Source of the DNA: a virus
DNA: 26,065 nt
Reading direction: 5' to 3' (one strand)
IMG/VR virus record: IMGVR_UViG_3300030419_007340
Span: 1-26,065 of that record
A model generated the notes under the pieces. That model saw only the letters and a program-made list of their open reading frames with translations. It was not told where the DNA came from and searched no databases. The translations under genes were made by a program, and so were the position numbers. Of the stretch, positions 13,434 to 19,936 are shown one piece after another. Position 1 is the first letter of the stretch. The number at the start of each line of letters is the position of its first letter.

Positions 13434-16016
13434 ATGGCAGAACAAATAATATCACCCGGTGTATTTACCAGAGAAAATGATTTATCATTTTTACCCGCAG
13501 GAATTGGAGCAATAGGAGCCGCAATGGTAGGACCTACTGTAAAAGGACCTGCATTTGTACCAACAGTAGTAAATAGCTTCGCAGAATATGAAAGACGATT
13601 TGGAGGTTTAAGCTCAGAAACTTTTGTACCCCAAACAGTAAGAGAATATTTAAAAAATGCAGGATCAGTAACTGTATGTAGAGTATTAGCAGGGGGAGGA
13701 TATACATATAAAACAACTTTATCACCAGCTTATTTAATTGCAGGGTTAGCAGGAATAGGTAGATCAACAATTGAAGATGGTTTTAAGATAGAAGGTTATC
13801 TACCAGGAGCTAGTGGAGTAATATTAGGTGCTATTTTCCCTTCAAAAGATACAGGAGGCCATGCAGACTCTCCAGATTTGTCATTAACAGATATAATAGG
13901 ATATAGTGGTTCTGCTCTAATAAGTGGTAGTACATTTAGTGGTTCATTTAAAATAACATTACAAGGTTCATCAGGTGAATCTACACCAGCTGCTCATAAT
14001 ATATTTTCTGCTTCTATGGACCCAACCAGAGCTGATTATTTATTTAAACAATTAGGATATACACCAGATAACAGTAAAACAGCAGTAAATGCATATACAG
14101 GAACTCAAGGATATACTTATATAAATTTTAAATCTTTACAATCCCAATCTCAAGCTTCATCTGTACCAGGATATGATGTTTTAGGTAAAGCATCTACAGT
14201 AAGAGTAACAGTACAAGGTTCAGATATGGAATTTAATGGTATAGGCCAAACAGAAGGATATAGTTATGCTTCTACACCTTGGATTCGATCTAATTATACA
14301 ACAATAGGTGAAACAACTACAAAACCATTATTTAAAGTTCATACATTAGCACATGGTACCTCTTGCAATACAGATTATAAAATATCTATTGCTAACCAAA
14401 AAACAATGTCGGACATAGACGGTGAAGAACAATATTCACAATTTTCTTTAATTGTAAGAAAGTTTAATGATACAGATAAAAATCCTATTATTGTAGAACA
14501 ATATAATAACTTAACTTTAGATCCAGATAGTCCTAATTATATTTCAAGAAAAATTGGAGATAGATATCCCCAATACAATGATACTTTAGGTAAAGTTGAA
14601 TTATTAGGTAATTATCCTAACATTTCACCTTATATTAGAATAGAAGTAGATCAAGCAGTAGAAGCAAAATCAACTTCACCAAAATTATTACCTAAAGGAT
14701 TTTCTGCTCCTATTAACCCAATAGCATCAGCTAAATTAAAATCAGTATCTCAATTTCCATCAGCTTCTTATGAAGTATCACAATCATTAGGAACAGATGG
14801 AGCTTATAATAGTAAAGGATATTTAGGATGGAAATTTAGAGAAAAACAAGCAGATAATGATAACTGGATAAAACCTTTACCTTCAACACAAGAAACAAAT
14901 AAATCAGGTGAATTTAATGTAGATAGTGAATATGGCCATATAAGTTCAAGTTTATGGACAGGTTCCTTAAGTGCCTCTATAGATGTAACAGGAACGAGTG
15001 GACCAACATCAAATCAAATAAAATTCTCAGTTCCTTTCCAAGGAGGAGATGATGGTACAGCACCATGGCTTCCTATATGGACAGGAGCAGAAAGTTCAGA
15101 AGGAGGCACATATGCCTCAGGTACTAATTTATTTGGATTTGATTTAAGTACTACATCAGCAGCAGGGTATAAAGGATATAAAAAAGCAATTGATATATTA
15201 TCAAATCAAGATGAATATGATATCAATATGTTAGCTATGCCTGGTGTTATTAAATCACTCCATCCATTAATTACAAATGCAGGAATTGATATGGTTGAAG
15301 ATAGAGGAGATTGTTTTTATGTAATGGATTTAGCTAAAAAAGAATCATCTGTAAATAATGCAGTTAGTGTAGTCTCTGGTTTAGATAGTAACTATGCTGC
15401 AGTTTATTATCCATGGGTTAAAGTACTTGATACTGCTGCTAATAAGCCAGTATTTGTACCACCATCTGTAATAGTACCAGGAGCCATAGCAGCTTCAGAT
15501 AGAATAGGAGCTGAATGGTTTGCGCCTGCAGGTTTAAACAGAGGTATTTTAGGTAATGTGTTAGAAGCTAAAATAAGATTAAATCAAGCTGAAAGAGATA
15601 CTTTATATGATGCAAAAATTAATCCAATAGCAACATTCCCACAAACAGGAGTTTGTATTTGGGGACAGAAAACATTACAAGAAAGATCAACAGCATTAGA
15701 TAGAATTAATGTTCGAAGATTATTAATTGCACTTAAGAAATTTATTGCAAGTTCTTCTAGATTCTTAGTATTTGAACAAAATACTATTCAAACAAGAGAT
15801 AGATTCTTAAATATAGTTAATCCATATTTAGAATCAGTACAACAAAGACAAGGATTATATGCATTTAGAGTACAAATGGATGAAGGTAATAACACACCAG
15901 ATATTGTTGATAGAAATCAATTAGTAGGTGCAATTTACTTACAACCTGCTAAAACAGCTGAATTTATAATACTTGACTTTAATGTATTACCAACGGGAGC
16001 AACATTCCCCTCATAA
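13434..16016 (+). CDS. 18: Contractile tail sheath protein (T4 gp18-like)
   Basis: The main sheath subunit, which polymerises around the tail tube and contracts on infection. The N-terminus 'ISPGVFTRENDLSFLPAGIG' is characteristic of sheath proteins, followed by 'VPTVVNSFAEYERRFGG' and 'VREYLKNAGSVTVCRVL'. The C-terminal core 'ILGNVLEAKIRLNQAERDTL' with 'INPIATFPQTGVCIWGQKTL' and 'ALDRINVRRLLIALKKFI', closing with a polymerisation arm (FIILDFNVLPTGATFPS), is the most conserved part of the family. At 860 residues it is about 200 longer than T4 gp18 (659), the extra length lying in the outer central domains. One of these contains 'GHISSSLWTGSLSASIDV', encoded by the same DNA word as the fibre repeats (14941-14951). 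The gene has a 133-nt leader with two promoter-like boxes and is followed by the tail tube gene. Confidence 0.96.
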   Translation: MAEQIISPGVFTRENDLSFLPAGIGAIGAAMVGPTVKGPAFVPTVVNSFAEYERRFGGLSSETFVPQTVREYLKNAGSVTVCRVLAGGGYTYKTTLSPAYLIAGLAGIGRSTIEDGFKIEGYLPGASGVILGAIFPSKDTGGHADSPDLSLTDIIGYSGSALISGSTFSGSFKITLQGSSGESTPAAHNIFSASMDPTRADYLFKQLGYTPDNSKTAVNAYTGTQGYTYINFKSLQSQSQASSVPGYDVLGKASTVRVTVQGSDMEFNGIGQTEGYSYASTPWIRSNYTTIGETTTKPLFKVHTLAHGTSCNTDYKISIANQKTMSDIDGEEQYSQFSLIVRKFNDTDKNPIIVEQYNNLTLDPDSPNYISRKIGDRYPQYNDTLGKVELLGNYPNISPYIRIEVDQAVEAKSTSPKLLPKGFSAPINPIASAKLKSVSQFPSASYEVSQSLGTDGAYNSKGYLGWKFREKQADNDNWIKPLPSTQETNKSGEFNVDSEYGHISSSLWTGSLSASIDVTGTSGPTSNQIKFSVPFQGGDDGTAPWLPIWTGAESSEGGTYASGTNLFGFDLSTTSAAGYKGYKKAIDILSNQDEYDINMLAMPGVIKSLHPLITNAGIDMVEDRGDCFYVMDLAKKESSVNNAVSVVSGLDSNYAAVYYPWVKVLDTAANKPVFVPPSVIVPGAIAASDRIGAEWFAPAGLNRGILGNVLEAKIRLNQAERDTLYDAKINPIATFPQTGVCIWGQKTLQERSTALDRINVRRLLIALKKFIASSSRFLVFEQNTIQTRDRFLNIVNPYLESVQQRQGLYAFRVQMDEGNNTPDIVDRNQLVGAIYLQPAKTAEFIILDFNVLPTGATFPS

Positions 16017-16030
16017 AAACTAAAAAAGAT

Positions 16031-16040
16031 TATATTTATA
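16031..16040 (+). promoter_or_regulatory. Late-promoter-like box TATATTTATA
   Basis: An exact consensus copy in the 46-nt gap between sheath and tube genes, 22 nt before the tube ATG. Confidence 0.6.
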
Positions 16041-16062
16041 ACGGAATAAAAAAAATAAAAAA

Positions 16063-16563
16063 ATGGGAATAATAGATTCAACAGGGGGGATGATGTTTAC
16101 AGCGTTTGAACCTAAACTACAAAACAGGTTTTTAATGTCAATTGATGACGGAGCAGGAAGTATTCCAGGATATCTTATTAAAAAAATATCTAGACCTAGT
16201 GTTACTTTTGGAGAAGTAGTTCTTGATCATATTAATGTGAAAAGAAAACTTAAAGGTAAAGCAAATTGGGAAAACATTACATGTGATCTTTATGATCCCG
16301 TAACCCCATCAGGCGCCCAAGCAGTAATGGAATGGATTCGTTTATCACATGAATCTGTAACAGGTAGAGATGGTTATTCTGATTTCTATAAAAAAGATAT
16401 ATTAATTAAAACCTTAGGTCCTGTAGGAGATATTGTTGAAGAGTGGAAATTAAAAGGAGCTTATTGTCAATCAGCTAATTTTGGAGATATGTCTTGGGAT
16501 ACAGATACTCCTGTTAATATTTCATTAGTTATAGTAATGGATTACGCTATCTTAAATTACTAA
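16063..16563 (+). CDS. 19: Tail tube protein (T4 gp19-like)
   Basis: Forms the inner tube through which DNA passes. Length, 166 residues, is almost that of T4 gp19 (163). The sequence starts 'MMFTAFEPKLQNRFLMSID' and continues 'GYLIKKISRPSV', 'VKRKLKGKANWENITCDLYD' and 'WIRLSHESVTGRDGYSDFYK', ending with a 'NISLVIVMDYAIL' strand. These are hallmarks of the gp19/phage tail tube family. The position directly after the sheath gene confirms it. It is flanked by its own box and a terminator, so it is probably a separate, strongly expressed unit. Confidence 0.96.
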   Translation: MGIIDSTGGMMFTAFEPKLQNRFLMSIDDGAGSIPGYLIKKISRPSVTFGEVVLDHINVKRKLKGKANWENITCDLYDPVTPSGAQAVMEWIRLSHESVTGRDGYSDFYKKDILIKTLGPVGDIVEEWKLKGAYCQSANFGDMSWDTDTPVNISLVIVMDYAILNY

Positions 16564-16584
16564 AATCGCTACTTAATATAAAGA

Positions 16585-16611
16585 AAAGCGCTTATTTTAG
16601 CGCTTTCTTTA
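16585..16611 (+). terminator. Hairpin terminator after tail tube gene
   Basis: The stem AAAGCGCT (16585-16592) / AGCGCTTT (16599-16606) with a TATTTT loop is followed by CTTTA. The T run is interrupted by a C, so it may be weaker than the others. A box follows 8 nt later. Confidence 0.7.
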
Positions 16612-16618
16612 TTCTACA

Positions 16619-16628
16619 TATATGTATA
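16619..16628 (+). promoter_or_regulatory. Late-promoter-like box TATATGTATA
   Basis: An exact copy of the G variant just after the tail-tube terminator and 29 nt before the ATG of the chaperone gene. Confidence 0.55.
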
Positions 16629-16657
16629 TCTGAACCAGTTTTAATTAAAATAACGTT

Positions 16658-17407
16658 ATGGATAAAACAAAACAATTATTTCCTGCAGAGGAAGTTACTC
16701 TACCTTCAAAAGGTTTACTTTACCCAAAAGACTCTCCATTAAGAAAAGGAATTATAGAAATGAAATATATGACTGCTAAAGAAGAAGACATATTAACAAA
16801 TCCTAATTTAATCGAAAATGGAACAGTAATTGATAAATTATTAAAATCTCTTATAGTGACTGATATCAACTATAATACCTTACTAACAGGCGACAAAGAT
16901 GCTATTTTAGTTGCTGCTCGTGTTTTAGGTTATGGTAAAGATTATACTTTTAATCATAGAGGAGAAGAAATTAACATTGATTTAACTACTATTAAAGATA
17001 AACAATTAGATGAAAAGTTAGTAATAGATGGTAAAAATGAATTTTCATATACTCTCCCTACAGCTAAAAAAGAAATAACTTTTAAATTTCTAACTCACGG
17101 TGATGAACAAAAAATCCAAAGAGAATTAAAAGGTCTTAAAAAACTTAATAAAGAGGTAACTAGAGAATTATCAACTCGAATGAAATATGTTATCACTTCA
17201 ATAGATGGAGATTATGAGCAAAAAACTATTAGAGAATTTGTAGATACTCAGTTTTTAGCTAGAGATGCAAGAGAATTAAGAAACTATATTAAAAAAATCC
17301 AACCAAGTGTCGATTTATCATATGATTATGAAGACCAGAGTGGTAATACTGTTAAGATCAGTATCCCTGTTGGTATTGGCTTTTTTTGGCCTGACGCCAC
17401 AATATAG
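16658..17407 (+). CDS. Tail assembly chaperone / baseplate hub assembly protein (T4 gp26/gp51-like), short form
   Basis: A 249-residue protein lying between the tail tube and tape measure genes, the usual position of the tail assembly chaperone. 'LPSKGLLYP' (15-23) and 'MKYMTAKEEDILTNPNLIEN' (about 34-53) with 'DKDAILVAARVLGYGKDY' and the C-terminal 'ISIPVGIGFFWPDA' match the conserved pattern of gp26-type proteins in T4-like marine phages. Many of those carry Cys-x-x-Cys pairs in the middle and near the end; here the corresponding positions lack cysteines. The final codons cross a run of seven T and are followed by a TAG. A conserved-looking extension is encoded in the +1 frame (17388-17645), so this is probably the short product of a frameshifting gene, like lambda gpG versus gpGT. 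T4 naming of the homologue is uncertain. Confidence 0.75.
   Translation: MDKTKQLFPAEEVTLPSKGLLYPKDSPLRKGIIEMKYMTAKEEDILTNPNLIENGTVIDKLLKSLIVTDINYNTLLTGDKDAILVAARVLGYGKDYTFNHRGEEINIDLTTIKDKQLDEKLVIDGKNEFSYTLPTAKKEITFKFLTHGDEQKIQRELKGLKKLNKEVTRELSTRMKYVITSIDGDYEQKTIREFVDTQFLARDARELRNYIKKIQPSVDLSYDYEDQSGNTVKISIPVGIGFFWPDATI
17378..17407 (+). other. Candidate programmed frameshift site (T7 slippery run before a stop)
   Basis: The zero frame reads GGC TTT TTT TGG and ends at TAG (17405-17407). Skipping one base after the second TTT (+1), or slipping back two (-2), enters the downstream frame and avoids the stop. A small potential hairpin TGGC-CTGAC-GCCA (17387-17399) lies right after the run. The two modes would give 328 or 329 residues. 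Confidence 0.6.
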
Positions 17408-17645
17408 GAAACTTATATTTGATCAAGTGCATGACCTAGTATTCCATGGTGGTGGTGGATTTCAATACTACGATGTCTATAATATGCCTGTTTGGTTAAG
17501 AAGATTCCATACTCATAAAATTAGTGAGTATAACAAAAAACAAAATGAAGAAATGGAAAAAGCTAAAAGAGGTCCAAGCTCAAGTCAACCCTCAATACAG
17601 CGCCCCAATATAGATCCATCTTCTGTGTATAATTTTAGAAAGTAA
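17388..17645 (+). CDS. Frameshift extension of the tail assembly chaperone
   Basis: Eighty-five codons in the +1 frame relative to the upstream gene, with the soluble, helical sequence 'YRKLIFDQVHDLVFHGGGGF', then 'YYDVYNMPVWLRRFHTHKIS' and a charged tail 'KKQNEEMEKAKRG'. The 'YNMPV.LR.F...K' pattern is typical of the small C-terminal part of tail chaperones. The protein-like region begins before any plausible ATG. The frame can be read from an ATG at 17307, but residues before the T run are then an out-of-frame reading of the chaperone's end and look hydrophobic and unnatural. Production by frameshift is therefore preferred. The tape measure gene follows, as in other phages where the extended chaperone binds the tape measure. 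Confidence 0.7.
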   Translation, partial: GLTPQYRKLIFDQVHDLVFHGGGGFQYYDVYNMPVWLRRFHTHKISEYNKKQNEEMEKAKRGPSSSQPSIQRPNIDPSSVYNFRK

Positions 17646-17668
17646 AGGCAATTGCCTTTACTTTTTTT
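17639..17668 (+). terminator. Rho-independent terminator overlapping the stop codon
   Basis: A perfect 11-bp stem (aaagtaaaggc / gcctttacttt) with an AATT loop and a 7-T run contains the TAA stop (17643-17645) of the frameshift extension. The T run merges with the box at 17668. Confidence 0.93.
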
Positions 17669-17677
17669 ATATTTATA
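17668..17677 (+). promoter_or_regulatory. Late-promoter-like box TATATTTATA
   Basis: An exact consensus copy whose first T is the end of the terminator T run. It lies 21 nt before the tape measure ATG. Confidence 0.6.
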
Positions 17678-17698
17678 CATGAAACACATTATTTCATT

Positions 17699-19555
17699 AT
17701 GGCAAGAAAACAAAATACTAATTCTCAACTAGAAAAAGGAATAAAACTTATTCAGGATCAATCAGCTGAACTTTTAAAGTTAGCAGGTGTATATGATTCT
17801 ATGTATAATTCTATCAGTAAAATTAATGAAGGTTTAGGATCAACTGCTTCTATTCAAAACAAACTTAATAAAGGACAAAATGCCTCTAAACAAATTGATG
17901 ATGGTCTTATGAAAAATAAAGCCAAAATGCAAGCTTTAGCAATGAAGATGAAGACGATGAAAAAACATGGTTTAAAGTTTGATATGGAAGAGGCAAGAAA
18001 TGCAAGAAAAAAACTTCAAGTTGAAAAAGATATACTACTACAACAAAAAGACCAACAAAATAGCTTAGAACATCAAGGAAAGGTATTAAAAGAAAATCTT
18101 AAAGGTTTTATGAAAAGTAAGTATCTAGCGGGAGGAATAACTGCTATGATGACTAGTGGTGTATATGAATTAGATAAATTATGGAAAGGATATAATAAAA
18201 CTTATGGTTTTACTTCTGATATAGCAAAAAGTGTTCATGAACGTACTGAACAATTAGCTTTAGCTTCTCAAAGAGTTAGTATAACTTTTAAAACCCTCCA
18301 TAAAACAATGGCAGGAATAGCAACATCTACAGGACTATACGCAGGAACTTTAAGATCTGATGTCTTAGAAGAAGCTAGTGAGTTATCAAAACTTATGGGA
18401 ATATCTAATAAAGGAATGTCAAATTTAGCTCTCAATGCCCAAAGAACAGGCCAAAATATGGAGGCACAATCCATTTCAATGGTGAAGGGTATAAGAAATG
18501 CTGAAAATATGGTAGGAGCAACTGTAGATATGGAAGTAGCTTTTAAAGCAGCTTCTGAAACAACAGGATTAATAAGAGCTAATATAGGTCGTTCTTATGA
18601 AGAAATAGCAAGAGTAACAGCACAAGCACAAGCATTTGGTTTAACTCTTCAAGATTTAGCAAGTATTAGTTCTAACATGTTAAATTTTCAATCATCCATT
18701 GAAGCAGAACTAACAGCAGAATTATTCATAGGTAAACAACTTAATTTAGAAAAAGCCAGATTATATGCATTAACGGGAGATTATGAATCATTACAAAAAG
18801 AAATAGTAGGCCAATTAGGAAGTGAGTATGAATTTTTAAGAATGAATACCCTACAAAAACAAAAATACGCAGCTGCTTTAGGAATGTCTGTAAATCAAAT
18901 GTCTGATTTAGTTTTGAGAAATGCAGAATTATCAGACATAGAACAACAAGCAAGAGATGCAGGAGATGAACAAACATTAAATATGCTAAAACAAAGAGAT
19001 CTCCAACAACAAATAGCAGATTTTACAGAAAAACTTCAAACTACTTTTATATCACTTGCAAAAGGTCCTTTAGGTAAAGTAGCAGAAGTAATGGCTAAAG
19101 TTTTAAGTAGTACAGAAGCTGTATATGGAATATTAGGATTAATGGCTGTTATGAAGATGGGTTCTATAATAGCATCCTTAAAAATGGTAAGTAAATTTTT
19201 AAGTTTATCTGCTTTAAGAGCTGGTTTTACTATGGCTGCTATGACAGCAGGAATAGGTTTAATTGCTGCTGTTGGAGCTGCAGCTATTTTTGCTGCAGCA
19301 ATGAAAGGTGCAGAAAGTAGAGCAACAGCGGGTGGTGATACTACGGCAGCAAGTGTTAAAAGTTATCAAGGTTTAGGTGATGAAGAAATGGTAACTCTTG
19401 ATAGAGGAGCAGCATTATTCCATTCAGGTGAATCTGTAGTTAGATCAGAAAATTTTGGTAGAATGAATGCTATTTTAGAAAGAATTGATTCATCAATTAA
19501 TAAACAAAAACTAAACATTAACGTAGAATCTCATCATGGTACAAGGTTTAGATAA
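17699..19555 (+). CDS. Tail tape measure protein (T4 gp29-like position)
   Basis: Sets tail length and serves as the core of the assembling tail. It is 618 residues, similar to T4 gp29 (590). The N-terminal third is rich in Lys/Gln and coiled-coil-like (about 1-130). The middle holds long helices with repeated small-residue patterns ('EEASELSKLMGISNKGMSN', 'LASISSNMLNFQSSIEAE'). Two hydrophobic segments (about 473-494 and 510-536, 'GIGLIAAVGAAAIFAAAMK') are typical of tape measure proteins that insert into the host membrane. The C-terminus is 'EEMVTLDRGAALFHSGESVV', a common tape-measure ending. It follows the chaperone and its frameshift extension and precedes baseplate genes. Confidence 0.92.
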   Translation: MARKQNTNSQLEKGIKLIQDQSAELLKLAGVYDSMYNSISKINEGLGSTASIQNKLNKGQNASKQIDDGLMKNKAKMQALAMKMKTMKKHGLKFDMEEARNARKKLQVEKDILLQQKDQQNSLEHQGKVLKENLKGFMKSKYLAGGITAMMTSGVYELDKLWKGYNKTYGFTSDIAKSVHERTEQLALASQRVSITFKTLHKTMAGIATSTGLYAGTLRSDVLEEASELSKLMGISNKGMSNLALNAQRTGQNMEAQSISMVKGIRNAENMVGATVDMEVAFKAASETTGLIRANIGRSYEEIARVTAQAQAFGLTLQDLASISSNMLNFQSSIEAELTAELFIGKQLNLEKARLYALTGDYESLQKEIVGQLGSEYEFLRMNTLQKQKYAAALGMSVNQMSDLVLRNAELSDIEQQARDAGDEQTLNMLKQRDLQQQIADFTEKLQTTFISLAKGPLGKVAEVMAKVLSSTEAVYGILGLMAVMKMGSIIASLKMVSKFLSLSALRAGFTMAAMTAGIGLIAAVGAAAIFAAAMKGAESRATAGGDTTAASVKSYQGLGDEEMVTLDRGAALFHSGESVVRSENFGRMNAILERIDSSINKQKLNINVESHHGTRFR

Positions 19556-19557
19556 GT

Positions 19558-19567
19558 TATATTTATA
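19558..19567 (+). promoter_or_regulatory. Late-promoter-like box TATATTTATA
   Basis: An exact consensus copy beginning two bases after the tape measure stop, 35 nt before the ATG at 19603. It probably drives the baseplate group 19603-26065. Confidence 0.58.
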
Positions 19568-19602
19568 ATAAAAAATAATTATTAATTTAAAAAAACAATT
19601 TT

Positions 19603-19926
19603 ATGAGTTTAAAAGATAAAAAATCCAAATACGATAGACATGTATTAGGAGAATTAGGAAATTCTATAGGAGGACCAGATGGTACAGGACCTAATCCAGC
19701 AGACGGTCCTTATCATACTTTATATGGGGTTAGTGATTCTCCTTTTATAGGCACTTCAGTAGATCATATGGTACATTTATTGAATAATACAACAACAACC
19801 CAAACGGGAAACAAGTATCTCCCATCACCATCTAAATCACCATTTCAGGATATAGAGGGTTTGGACATAAACACACAAAAACCTCCACAATATCAGGATA
19901 ATGGTCCAGATGAAGGATCTTATTAA
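19603..19926 (+). CDS. Small unknown protein, probably tail/baseplate-associated
   Basis: A 107-residue, Pro/Gly-rich, low-hydrophobicity protein with no catalytic motif. The N-terminal 'MSLKDKKSKYDRHVLGELGN' followed by 'SIGGPDGTGPNPADGPY' and the later 'SPSKSPFQD' look like a conserved pattern from related marine phage tail clusters, where the function is also unknown; this is from memory and unverified. It appears largely disordered. It is the first gene of the baseplate unit, 10 nt before the gp48/54-like gene, and may be a small binding or plug protein. Confidence 0.7.
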   Translation: MSLKDKKSKYDRHVLGELGNSIGGPDGTGPNPADGPYHTLYGVSDSPFIGTSVDHMVHLLNNTTTTQTGNKYLPSPSKSPFQDIEGLDINTQKPPQYQDNGPDEGSY

Positions 19927-19936
19927 TTAAGAGTTT

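Noticed and set aside
17307-17387. ATG at 17307 as the start of a separate gene for the 17388-17645 protein
   Set aside because: The first 27 residues would be an out-of-frame translation of the chaperone's conserved end, hydrophobic and unnatural, with no start signal; a frameshift at the T run is simpler.
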